Of a stretch of DNA of 64,000 bases, positions 36,101 to 48,542 are shown piece after piece. The stretch's first letter is position 1. The number at the start of each line of letters is the position of its first letter. The stretch covers positions 62,001-126,000 of the forward strand of contig VZRR01012719.1 in the NCBI GenBank assembly GCA_013398015.1. The letters are read 5' to 3'. The position numbers and the translations under genes were made by a program. The DNA comes from Oreocharis arfaki. Its lineage: Eukaryota; Chordata; Aves; Passeriformes; Paramythiidae. The notes beneath the pieces were generated by a model. That model saw only the letters and a list, made by a program, of their open reading frames with translations. It was not told the DNA's origin and ran no database searches.

Positions 36101-38644
36101 GCAGGCTTTAGTTATTCCTATAAGACAGAATTAGGGTCTTTGGGGTGTTGTCTTCATAATAATAATGATGAAATCAAATGTTGCAAGCTTTATTTTTATG
36201 CTTCCTGACTCCCAGTTGATATAAATCTGCAGCCAGACCCTGTGCAACATGAAACAGTAGAAATACACAGCCCAAACCCCTCTGATGCCCTTAGCTGCCC
36301 ACACAAGTCCCCTGACTGTGTCTTGCAGCCAGGACCTGTGTGCTACCCCCTGACATCGAGAACAGACCCTGTCCCAAGCCTTTGCACCCTGATGCAGACG
36401 ACAGCAGGAAGTCTGCTTTGGCTCTGCTAAAGTGAAGCTAAAATAAAGCCAGACCTGATTTTTTTTGGCTGCAGATACAGTGAAAGAAATCAATGAAAAA
36501 TCCGAGGGCAACCTCAATCCACACTGTGGCTGTGGCCTGCAGCAGTCCCTACAATTGCTGTGGTGTGCCATGAATTCCCCCTGCTCTGCTTTCCCGCTGC
36601 ACAGTCGCGCTGCGGTGGATTTTCTGCCCCAACCCCGCTCGCCCTGGGAAAGCAGCACAGCCAACAAAACCATGCTGGATTATCTCCAGCTGCTTCTGCT
36701 CGTTGATTGTCACTGGGCAATTCCACACTGCTTAGAAAGAACATCCCATGCAATGATAGTCAAAGCAAAGGCCAACAGACCGCCTGAATATTTCTGCGTC
36801 ATGGAGGACTCCCTAAAGGGCAAATTCTTCCACTTCTAAAAACAAGAATTCTTCTCCTCTTATTCTAGGTCACTTGTGGAACCACACAGATAACAGATCT
36901 CAATGAAATGTCACTAATGATAAGGTCCGGGGCTTTCAGAATGTGTTTCTGAAGGCAGGCATTTTATTTAGCTGTCTAAATGGAGGCGGCAATTTTCACC
37001 CACTGTTTCCCAGACTCACTCCCGAAGGCATGGGCCAGGGTATCATTGATATACTTGGCTACTGAAAAATCAAGCAGGCTGGTCTGGGTGTTGCACCAGG
37101 GAAAGGAAGAGTGCAGTGGTCGTAAACACTGATTTGCTCAATAGGATGAGACCAGCCATAGCACCCTCCGTGCCACAAACATTGCTATTTACTGACTGAC
37201 TGTGACCACACAGGACTGAGTCACCTAATTCGTAGCTGCCAGTGCAATGTAGGCAGCTCACAGGCTGGAACCAGCAGCCTGGATTTTATCCCAAAACACG
37301 CTTCCCTGCTCCCCGCTCCATGGAAATTTTTGTTGCAGCTGAACAGCTTGAAAATAACAAAGTCCAAGCACATACAGGCAAAGGATGATTTTGCAAAATG
37401 TAGGGCTGATCCTTGGCTGCACCGTGGATTCTGGAGCTTGGCACCTGGATGGTGCTTCCCCATAACCTCCTTTGTGGTTCAGCCATCCCCAGGGGAAGAT
37501 TCAACAGTCACTATTCCAGACGGTAAAATAATTACTATTGGCTGAAGAAATTAAATGTCACTGAGCCGTAATCAAAATATTGTTTTGTTTTCAAAGAACA
37601 CTTCAGGTCGAAGGCCACTGAGTCCATCCCTGACTGTGCTGTGTCTCGACACACAGGAGGAAAAATACACAGCCTTGTTTCCACTTTCCTCTGTCCTCAC
37701 CTGAATGACTGGATCAAGGTTCAACAACACAGACAGAAGGAAAAAGATCACCGAACAGGAGTGGAAACGTGAAGTACGTCAAATGGCATTCTTTTTTTTT
37801 CTTGTTGTCAGAAGTGCTCAGGGGTTGTGGCCAACTAGGCAAGAACAGGCAGGCTGTCTGCAGAACGGGAGATTTGTGACGGTGAAGTCCTATTGGGGTT
37901 TTTCTGGGACAGTTACATATAAGACACCAAAGGAATGGCTCAGAACTACGATCCCCACCTACAATGTTTCTTTTCCTTTACACTTACGGTAATGATGTTT
38001 GGGCAACAGTTTGCTTTTTTCAGTTCCCACCTACGATTCATTGTGAAACTTGGTAAGATTGGCCATGTTACAATGTTACTCCATGAGTATGTGGATAAAG
38101 ACATTTTTCTTCAACAGCTTTTTGCTGTATTCATGAACCTGTCCCATTGTCTGAGGCATTCCTTAGGGCGTTAGAACACAGGTGGCATTGCGCTGGCAGA
38201 AACCTTCTGCTATCCCTCTCATGTTTATTACTGTGTGTATGAAACAGATGGTTTCTGATACTTTGTCCAACCACTTAAACACTGAGTACCAAAATCGCAG
38301 AAATTTTCATCATTGCTACAGCAAGAGACTTAGGTAGAATTTGGAGCAATGGGCAGATCTGTAAGAAGAATTACTAAAGTAAGCTCCACATTATGCTAAC
38401 TGCAGCAGCACTGCAAACTACAAAGATCAACTTACAAATTTAAGTACTCTGAAGTTTTTCGTGGAAATAATTAGTCTGAAATCAAAGTTTCTATCCTAAC
38501 CCTGACCATGGGTGCAAAGGAAAGGAATTCATTTGGCTATACCACGGGACAGCTTTCCAAACCACACAGTGGGTGCTGCTATTTTTTTTTACTTTGTAAG
38601 TGTAAAATTCTTATTTTACGTTGTCTAGACCTCTGATTCATAGA

Positions 38645-38660
38645 AATTTAAATTTAAATT
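38645..38660. repeat. Perfect 16-bp AT palindrome
   Basis: AATTTAAATTTAAATT equals its own reverse complement. It lies in gene-free DNA; short AT palindromes like this arise readily by chance or slippage. Confidence 0.8.
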
Positions 38661-40062
38661 CACTTCACATTCACTGATGTTAAGTCACTTTATTTTATTC
38701 AATTCAGAACTTCGTGGAATATCTGAGTCCTAGTCTGCTTAGTGTAGCTCGACTTTCTATAAAGGCAACCAAGTAAAAACCTCTCTTATGCTATTCCCAG
38801 TTGCAGAAATAGAATACCTAAGAAAACACCCTCTGACAAAGTCTTCAGAAATAAAGCATTTGCAGTAGACAGACAATATAATTTTAAAGGCAACTTTGAA
38901 TGAGAACCTTTGACATCTGATAACCTTTCCAGTACCTGTGAATTACCTGCTGCTGGAATACTCAGGTGGCTGAACACTGCTTTGGCAGACGGGTTGGTCT
39001 TTGACTGTAATTAAGACCAAATCTACAAAACACCTGTCTCTATTACCCTCAGAAATACAAGTCTGTGAGCAAATTTGTGTTAGAATAAAAATTTACTACT
39101 ATTCATGTATGGGATTGCAAAATGTAAAGCAAAACAGCAGATGTGTCAAGAGATCAGCCTACATTCTCATAGTTCACTTCGTTAAAACAAGATATCTTTA
39201 AATCCCTTATTATGCTGCCTTGTTCTTTCTAAAACACTGCCTTATTGTCATTCACAGGCTTAATGTTCTTGTTGGCAGTTACAGGTTTGGTCATATCTTA
39301 CTCATCATCTGGGTAGAGATGTACATTAAAAGGGTACATTTCTATGCTAAAGGCACTGCCTGGGCACCCATAGAAAGCATTTGTGAATGTCCCCAGGGTC
39401 CCTTTTGCCAGAAAGCAGCACGGGTTTCACACTGACATGTGCTGGCAGGAAACACACTGACATCCACATGTGCCCAGGTGCCAGCTCAGTGACCACAGAG
39501 CCCAGAGGGATTTCTGGAGGTGCAGGTTTTGACACCTGTAGACAGAGAGTTCTTGGCTGGTCACAGGTTTCCTGTCACCAGAGAAAGGGGGCACCAATGT
39601 GCGTGTGAAAGGAACTGTTTGCACCCTGGTAGGAACTGCAGCACTCACGCTGCTGTAGCTGTGGTGACCTATGGGTGTGACTGAATCCAGGTTCGTAAAA
39701 GGAAGTTTTCATTTCTGCCCCTAAGAGGTGGTTGCTTGCTGGTGTGACAGCTCATAGACCTAGAATACACCAAAGGCTTAATATATATATTATTTTCTCT
39801 CTGTGATGTATTAGCTTGAAATTCAGTTATGGACCCACATGAATATGAGTACTCTTAAAATGCTAGGAAGAATGTCTATTATACACTCGAAGAACAGTAA
39901 ATTCCCCCAGACAAAGCACACTAGTTTAATCATGTGAAATGATTTCTAAATAAACCATAAAAAAATCATGTCTAACATCTTTGCTGTCTTACAGTAAATG
40001 TGGTTGATAGCTATATCAAATGTAGTTCTAAAGAAGTGTGTAGATTGTGAAAATCCAGTTAA

Positions 40063-40532
40063 CCATACAATCTTAGGGTGCTTTTGGTTGGAAGGAACCT
40101 TAAAGATCATCAAGTTCCAACATCCCTGCCATGGGCAGGAAACCTTCCATCAGACCAGGTTGCTCAGAGCCACATCCAACCTGGACTTGGAACACCTCCA
40201 CGGATGGGGGAGTCCATAACCTCTGGGCAACCTGTTTCAGCGCCTCACCACCCTTAGAGTAAAGAATTTCTTCCTAAATTTAATCTAAACCTACCCTCCT
40301 TCAGCTTAAATCCATCCATCCTTCAGCTTAAAGCCATCCCCCCTTGTCCTATGCACTTGTGACAAGTCCCTCTTCAGGTCCCTTGTACCTTTACATACTT
40401 GAAGGTGCTATAAGGTTACCCTGGAGCCTTCCTTCCCCAAGCTGAACAACCAAAGTCTCTCAGCTTGTCTTCAAGTGAAAGGTGTTCCAGCCCTGTGATC
40501 AACTCAGTGTCTCTCCTCTGGACTCGTTCCAG
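40063..40532 (-). mobile_element. 5'-truncated CR1 LINE fragment
   Basis: Reverse-complement CR1 blocks follow each other on the plus strand: TTGGTTGGAAGGAACCTTAAAG, CCATGGGCAGGAAACCTTCC, CAGAGCCACATCCAACCTGG, AGAATTTCTTCCTAAAT, CCCCTTGTCCTATGCACTTG, GAACAACCAAAGTCTCTCAGC and CTCCTCTGGACTCGTTCCAG. The element is on the minus strand, about 470 bases long and cut at its 5' side. It reaches further into the CR1 body than the copy at 19380 and carries a private 22-base tandem duplication. There is no intact reverse transcriptase. Confidence 0.93.
40298..40339. repeat. 22-bp tandem duplication inside the CR1
   Basis: CCTTCAGCTTAAATCCATCC recurs 22 bases later as CCTTCAGCTTAAAGCCATCC. The duplication is absent from the normal CR1 order and so happened in this copy after insertion or in its source. 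Confidence 0.75.
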
Positions 40533-43500
40533 AGGCAGTTTGGTTGGCAGTGCTAGCAGAGCCTATGTAGGGAAACTGTCAGCACGTGGAGTTTATGTGC
40601 AGCTGCAGATCTCAGAACAGCACTGCTGCCACTGTGCCTGTGCCAGCATGGGAAGTGTGCCCTGTCAGCAGCACTGATCCCTCTTCACACTGCCCCCCTC
40701 CCACCACCTTCACGAGCATTAATTAAAAGTGATTCATAAAAAGCTTTCACCAGGCAGCAGCTGGTTTCTAGTCCAGACAGCCCTCAGTGAGAGAGCCAAG
40801 GAGTTCGGCCATTCGACCTTGTGTGCCCTTTCTGCAATTCACAGCAACTATGTCAGCACTGCCATAAATGCCACACCTCCTGTGACACGGCTTCATGTCA
40901 CAGGAGTCTCCACTCCACTAACTTTTGTCACCCTCTTAGTCACCCTTCCTCCTGGAATCACCAGGCACTGCACTGACCTGCAGAAGCCAGGGCTGGCAGC
41001 CAAGCAGGAGGGGCTCAGAAGGCTTGTGCCACTTCTGTGCTCCATTGCTCTCGCCTGGGTAGCAAAGCTTGGTTACTTCAGTCTTTCTTGCAATAATTTT
41101 GAAAAAAATATTTCCTGTTAGGGAAATGGAAAATGAAGAGTACTTTAGTACCCTTTATTCAGTACTACACTTACATTTTTGTATCTAAATCCAGTGCAAC
41201 TTGTTGTGAGCTCGGGAACTTCCCTCACGCTCACGGACCAATTCCCCAAATGCACCCAGTCCTGCCAGTCCACCAAATACTGCTGGGTCTCCAGAGTGCT
41301 CCTGCAGCTGATGCACAGTTCAACTTCCACCAAAGCTGTTCTGTGGACTCCTTCTTTGGGGATCATTTGATAATACAAAAGCAGAATATGAATGAGGTAC
41401 ATTTTCAGCCAGGTTACAAAATACTCATTCTGCTCACCATATGGAACTGGAAACAGACTTCACACCAGACCAGACTTTTGGTCTGATTTGATCAAGAGGG
41501 AGAGGGATTTTGGTGTAGGTAGGGGGATCACTGTCCTTTAAAGCCCCAAGGAAGCCAATACACCACCAGATCCAGGCATCAGTCCTGCTTGCCAGGACTT
41601 TCAGAGGCTGCAGAAACAGTCACAGCCTTTGCCCAGGTGAAGGGAACTGCAAGCTCAGATCCAGCTTGAGGGGACTGAAAACCAGCCCCAGCACCTAGCT
41701 GGGGTAGCCCTGGCAGCCTGTGGCACCAGGCACTACTCCTGCATCCAAAGGAATGCATGACAGGCATTGCTGTCCCCCAGGTCTGAGGTTTTCTTTTCAT
41801 CCTTTTTCTGTAATTTAACTAGAGCTGATGTTATCAGTGGGCCTAATTGTACTCAACCTCACAAAGGTCTTGCCCTTGCTGATATTGAGGCAAAAGCTTC
41901 CACAGCTTGTGTGTCACATAAAAAAAAGCACTGCCTCACACTGGCTTTAAGTGTGTTGCATTTTGACTATACTTATTGTTATGTTTTATTATATATTTAC
42001 TTTTATTTACTTATATTTTTGGTAGTCTGAAATATGCTTCAAATACTTCATGAAAGAAGCATAACAAACCTTATAATTTACCAACAAAGTCATCGCCCAG
42101 AATGAATCAGTTAAACCTCCAAGCCATTTTCAAGTAAAATGATACCACATTGCCAGAATGACAAGCACAGAATTGCCTCACAGATGATAAACCAGAACTG
42201 AATTTGAGAAACCTCATATAGACTTTCTACTGTGAATCATCCTTTTTTAAAATTATTTTTAGCTGGGGGTTGAAGATAGGGTGATTCATCCCATTCTGAA
42301 ATTGTTTTCTGTTTCAATACAATACGACTTTGTTTTCTGCAACATCTTTTGAGCAATATTGGAAGAGCAGAATAAGAATTAAATCACTCTCACCAGAAGA
42401 GAAAAACAACTCTGGGGACAGAAGGAGGCATTTTCCATCTGAGATTTAGGAAGGAGTGGAGCAGCAATGAGGCAGAGTTTTACAAAAAAGCCTCTCTCAA
42501 GGCAAACAAAATTAATCTGTTTAAAACAAAGCCAAGGCTTCTGAAGGCAGAGAGAGAAATGGTCAGTATTAGGTGAAAAAGAGGAAATTGGGAGATATGG
42601 GCTTTACAAACAGCGAGGCCCTGGAAGCTGCTCCTTCACCACCAGGGGAGTGCGGGGCTTGTGATGTGGACAGACCATAGCAAGAAATAAGCAGGATAAG
42701 TCATGTTTGGGAGTGTATGTCTTGCCCAAAATGAGGATGTCTGGCTTTGAGACTTCTAGCGAGGAAGCTGAAACAAACCCACAAGTTTTCTTGCGCAGAC
42801 AGCCAGAGTGACTGCGGGTAGCCACTAGCTGTGACTAATGCCACAGAGATTCTTACCGGTGCTCACACCATGCAGGTCCTACATCTTGCAGCAGGAGGTA
42901 CGTGGCTGGCACTCACTCAGGTACCTCTCACCTATAAATTTAGGAGGAAAATATTGCCTGTGCTTTAAATTCTCAGAGCCTTGAGTAAACTAATGTATTT
43001 CGTGAAGTCATCCCGGGAAAACTGTTTGCCAGCCTTTAGGGTAAAGGACCCTCCTTAGCTCCTGGCTGCCCTCACAGGCAGCTTTGCAGCATATAAACAA
43101 CAACAACGTTGGTGAGGAACAAGGCACTAATCAGGTCAAGGATTCAGTTTATTTGCTTCCCTCCTAGATAATTGTCTATCAAAATACAAGCCACCCCACC
43201 CTAGTTTCAAAACACCAACATGCAGTGCTAAGGTGGGGTAACCCAAGGGCTTTCCCTCCCTACTGTTTTTTTTAACAAATATTATTCTTGATCTTTATTC
43301 AAGCAAGAGCAGCTGGGCACAAGAAAAAATGTTTATTAGACCCACCTCAAAGAAAATCTGGATTGCTGCCCACATAAACCATCAAATATTTTTGCAAAAG
43401 ACACAAAAAAAGGGCATGTATACACATTTCAGAACCACTGAGATGCACGATGGTGAATGCAGCTACTGAATTGTCCTACTGCTGCCCTTCCTGTGCATGA

Positions 43501-46500
43501 ATACTCAAGCCTCTCTCCTGGCTTACCTGGAAGGGAGCAGACTGCACTGCACGAGGGCTTGGGTGACACCTGGCCCAGTGTGGATCCCCATGAGGGAAGC
43601 TCTGCCACGCACCTTGAAGCTCTCAGGGGTGGAGGATTAAGGGCAGCTTCCCTGTGTGCCAGCTCTTTTAATTTCTAAAAGGCAATTGAGATTTATCCTG
43701 CATTGCTGTACACTCTATAAAGCAGCAAAGAAACAAAAAGGAAGACTTTTTTTAAAAAAATTGATATAAAATATTTTAAATTTCCTTAGATTTCTAAAGC
43801 AAACAAAGTGCATTGACATGCACAAGGCTGCTTATCATGGAAGCAATATCCAAAAGCAATCATACACATTCCCTTGTGCAAGCTAAGTTAAAGAATGGCA
43901 ACCTCCTGGTGACTTCTCTTGGCTCCTAAGTAAATCCACCAAATGCTGAGCCCCTTCTCCTTCCCTCCCTAAATCTCAGCCTTGGCAAGGAAGGACTATG
44001 AATGTATTTTATCTTCTGTAAAGAGACTGCATGGATTTTGAATTGAAAGCCCTCAAGGCATTCAATAATTTAGAAATAATATGACAATTTGTCTTCTGAG
44101 TTACTTCCTACCTTATCCTCTTGATGAAATGAAGGCTGTACGCCTTCACAATTTTCCATTTAGACAGAATTCCACCAGTTTAATCAAAGTGAAACATTAA
44201 GTACTGTTATGGTCCTTGTACCTTCAGATTTCCTTACTGATAACCCACATACTATCCGTTAACCCATTGCATCATTCACAAGAATAAACAACCTGGGCTC
44301 TGCATACAGGAAGCTGAACAAAAAGGAAATAGAAAATATTAGTTTTCATGTATGTATTTTCACCTCTGCACAGCCCAGACTGACATATTTTCACAGATCA
44401 AGGTGGTCCTTCAGATGTGTCTGTCAAGTTCCCTATGGAGACAAAATGCATTTCCTGTTTTTAAAGTCTCAGCCTTTTTCATTTAAACCACCATTACCTC
44501 ACCCCCACTAAAGGATGGAAGTGATGGTCCATAAGGGTAGCAGAAGCCAGGCTTTCTTCCCATTCTTTGCTATCATCTACACTGCAATATTAAGGGTTAG
44601 GTGCTTGTGTAATGCCAAAGATCATCACATGTTCAAACATGTACACAATGGAAGAGGTAATGGACAACATACCCATTGACCTGGGGACACAGACTACAAA
44701 ATCCAGATTTTTTTACTTGTTCAGGTAGGGAAGTCTTTCCTGAGTTTCAGTGAAAGGAAGGTGTTTAATATATCTGCTCTGCAGAGGTGGAAGCCCTTCC
44801 AGACTCTTAGCTTAGCTCCTCACTTCAGGCACAGAACCACATACTCCCTCTTGCTAGGCATGTAGATGAGAGAAGGACTCAGTGAACTCCTTCCCAGTGG
44901 AAGATGCAAATAATTCTTGATGAGCAACAGACTAGCAATGAGAAATTGTAGACTTCGTCCCTGCCAGAAGAGAATGAATGTGATTTAGTGTAACCTGAGG
45001 ATCCATAATCAAACCAGTTTTATCACCGTGGGTGTCCCAGTCCCAGCGAGGATGGAGTTCACTTTCTTCAGAGCAGTGCCATTGATGCTGAGGTTTGGAT
45101 TTGTGAGTAAGACACAGTCACAAACTCACCAGTGCTTTGTCTGTGGCTGAACAATTCTTGCACAGCATCAAGGCTCTCTCCAGAAGACATTTTGTTGCGC
45201 ACTTAATTTTGGTCATAGCATTAAAGACTAATTTTTCAGTCTTTCCAATAAACCTTTAGTGGGTTTGAATCACGTTATTTGGTCCCTAAGTTATTTCAGA
45301 GGCTGTTTATGAAATGTGTCACTTTACTTTGCTGAAATTATTGCAATAAAAGAATGTAACTGGCAGGTTTGTTCTGAAACTCTTTTAAAGATTACCCATG
45401 AGTAAATCAATAGAGGCAGAAGGTTATTGCTTGGGGCATTTTGGTGGATGCAGGAGAACTCCTTGACATGCAGTGGACAGCAGGCTAAACAGTGAGCCAA
45501 TGAATCTGCTGGGAATGTCAGGAATAGAAGTGCTGTCCCTGGGGATGTTTGGAGGCTGAGCTGCTCCGTTCCACATCCAGCCCCAGACTGTGCTGGGCAA
45601 GACCTACCTTTCCAAGGCCCTCTGTGTGCACACACTTATTCGACCTCAATCCCATGGAAATCGTTAACTTTTCTCCTGAGAAAGCCCAAGAGGATCTCAC
45701 ATTCCCAAAAGTGAAGTCTCTCTGTGCAGCAGGTATTTTTTCCTCTGCTTTCTGTGCCATCTCAGGAAATAAGCACTTGTACTTTGAACACCTCCCCCTT
45801 TTCCAATAAAACAGTTTTCCTTAGCTCTAAGATACTTGTCACTCTCACACAGTGCTAAATGGAAACACCGTCCTCTGCAAACAAACCCACAACATAAAGA
45901 AAATGAAATATTGTCTCTCCACAGCACTGGACAAGAGATATTTTTTAAGCTGCTACTGCATTGTTTTTTCACTGTAGCTCTGGTATAAGTCAGCTACAAA
46001 GAGAGAAGAGGTGGCAAGAAAGTGAAGCAGCTGAACTTACACACGTGTACAGAGTTTTCATCTTCTGTCTCTCAGCAGAATATCTATATTATTATTTTCT
46101 GGGCATGAGTGTGCTTAGAGCTGCTGACACTATTCACAAGTCCACTAGAGAGCAGCTATGCCTCACTTTCAGTGAGGTTCTCTTTTAATTCATTTCTCTG
46201 ACATTTATTGCACTTCACTCAAATGACTAATCAGCCCTGGAAAGCTTTCTCAGTACTAGACTGAGAGGCAATGGAGGTGTGGACTCCGCTGCTCTGATTC
46301 ATACCCGAGTATGTGAATGGTCACCCTTGGCACTGAGCTGCTCTTGTTTGTACAGTGTCATTCTTGAAGAGATCTTAGCTCGTGGGAGAAGTAAATCAAT
46401 ACCCTGAAGGTGAAAGTTCCCTTGAATCCCTTCAGTAAGGAATACACAGATTTTTTGGAAGAAGTCCAGAGCAAGAGGCAGCCAAAGAGACTGTCTTTCC

Positions 46501-48500
46501 AGTCAATGGATAAAATGGGAAAAGAAAAATAGCTAAATAAGGCTCTTCTACCTCATTTTCACTAGGTGCAATAAAGTGCTGTGTAGGTCTAAAGAACTAA
46601 TAAGGCACAGCAGTCCACAGCAACCCAAATTATCCCCATTTCCACTAATTTATGGAAGATTTTAAGTAAAACTGAAGAATTATTTACACTAATAAGAAGA
46701 CAATGTATTGTATGAAATACAATTTTACATAGAGAAGACAATTTAATGTATAAAATACTGACTTCTCCTAACCATCCTCTTATCCTTAATAGAAACATTG
46801 AAGGTTTCTTTCTTGAAACATCAAGGAGCAGCATAAAGATACAGTGTGAATTCCAGAAGTTTCACTACTTATCTTTTTGGCAGAGAGAAAGGAAACTACT
46901 ACCTGTCCAAACAGCTGGCAAATCCAGATTCCCTAGCCTAGGTAAGTTAAGGAAAATCATCCTGGCCCTGTCAGAAGCAGACAAAAATTATTAAGGCAGA
47001 AGTTCCTTTACCTTTAACCTACATTATCCCTGCCTGGGTAGTTCTACTTTGGCACACTGGCTTACTGACCTTCCTTTTTCATGTCAGATCACTTAACCCT
47101 CCTGCATCAAGTAGGAAGGACAAGGAAGGACCAACTTCAGGCTTTTTATGCCAAAGGTCTGGTTTTACTTGTGTCCTTTCACAGTTACTTCCTTGGTCCT
47201 CCATTTTCTGGAATACTCATTGTGTATAACCCTGGCACTGTTTCTCACCTGTGAAAAAACACAAGTTTTTCAGAGCATGTATACTGAATCATAAAGATCT
47301 AAGAAAACACAGAGAATGACTATAAATGTTAGATTGATCACCTAAAAAAGGGAGAGCATCTGATTTTTTTAATTTGCCAGAAACCATATGAAGTGGCACA
47401 AAACACACTGCAATTACTGAGGTGGCTAAGAAGAAAAAAGCTCCCTTCAGGTTGGACATTATGCATCACACAATGAAGAAAGGTTTTTTTCCCCAGCTTT
47501 TAAAATATATTTCAAATAAAACGTCATAATTAAATATCATTAATGGAAAACTGAAAAGATCATATGAAAGTATCAGCACAGAATATTTTAATATTTCTAG
47601 TTATTTATTAGCTCTGATAGAAATTAATCAGTAACTTAATAAAAAAAATTAGTAACTTCATAAAATCAATCAGGATATGATGAACAGAGCTGGGAGGGAA
47701 AGTCTGTGCACTGAACTAGGTCTAGCAACAACAAAGAAAACAAGGCAGCTCAGACAACCAGTAAGGAGAGTTTCCATGGCACACGATTGTATCAGAGGAT
47801 AGAACTGTTTATCTCTGCTCAATTTAAAGGAAATTTAAAGTGAAGTGAAGGGTGACATTTCTCTCAGTGCAGCCAAACCAGTCGTGCAGAGGGCAATGGC
47901 AACGAAAAGAGACAAGAAAAAATCTACAGTGTCTACTGCTTCTCTGCCACACTCTGCATTTTTCACAGCACCTTTCAAAACGATGTTCTTCAACCCTTCC
48001 CTGCAGATCCGCCACAAACAGTGTTTGAAAGCACATCAGCCTCCTTTGATCTCCGGGTATTGTTTTGGAAATTACATCTTTGTCTCCTTTTTTCTTCAGG
48101 CCGTTTCTTAGATTCTCGTGAGTTTTCCTGTTCTCAGGTTTAATGTTTCCATTTCCCTTCACGTTTTTGCCCTTTATGCAGCAGTATCAATTACAATTAT
48201 TTTGCAGCCATTGGAGTGCCATCAGCATCTCTTCTGACTTTTCAGCTGTTCCCCCAACATCAGCGTTCAAACCTGCAGAAGGGGAGATTTAAGGGATGCA
48301 ACTATCCTGGGAGGCTTAGATACCAAGTAAAAGAAGCATTGACAGACTTCTTCCATGGCTTGAATAACAAAGTAGTGGTGTAATACTTATGATAATCAGA
48401 AGAGGAGGATCCAGGAGTGAAAACTGAGCTATATGGGAAGGAATGATGAATCCTATGATATTGCTTCTGGGTAAAGTCTGGGTGCTTCAAAAGAAAGTTA
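40533..48500. other. Gene-free interval after the second CR1
   Basis: No exon, RNA gene or further named repeat is seen, apart from a short perfect hairpin at 40877-40906. A GC-richer patch lies at 41540-41790. Open frames are short and unrelated to known proteins. Confidence 0.6.
40877..40906. repeat. Perfect 11-bp hairpin with 8-base loop
   Basis: CTCCTGTGACA at 40877-40887 is followed, after eight bases, by its exact reverse complement TGTCACAGGAG at 40896-40906. The stem is too short for a microRNA precursor, and nothing links it to a neighbouring gene. Confidence 0.85.
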
Positions 48501-48508
48501 ATCCTTGG

Positions 48509-48542
48509 TTATCTGCCTATCTGCGTATCTTGCAGTGATAAT
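48509..48542. promoter_or_regulatory. Clustered GATA-type words
   Basis: Three degenerate eight-base units (TATCTGCC, TATCTGCG, TATCTTGC) follow TTATCT, and a GATAA word closes the block. This gives four or five GATA cores in 34 bases. It may be an enhancer core or a short decayed tandem repeat. Confidence 0.3.

Larger units (their letters stand above)
29661..40060. other. Gene-free interval, mostly unique sequence
   Basis: No gene is recognisable. Two diverged copies of an 80-base segment lie at 32235-32314 and 33118-33199, and a 16-base palindrome at 38645-38660. A minus-strand frame of about 180 codons at 36131-36673 coincides with a GC-richer patch and has no recognisable content. Confidence 0.6.

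Noticed and set aside
36131..36839. Overlapping frames of 180 (minus) and 124 (plus) codons
   Set aside because: Both follow a GC-richer patch that lowers stop-codon frequency; neither resembles a known protein.
47824..48162. Overlapping open frames on both strands at 47.8-48.2 kb
   Set aside because: No family is recognisable. The frames start at non-ATG codons or are short, and nothing supports an exon.
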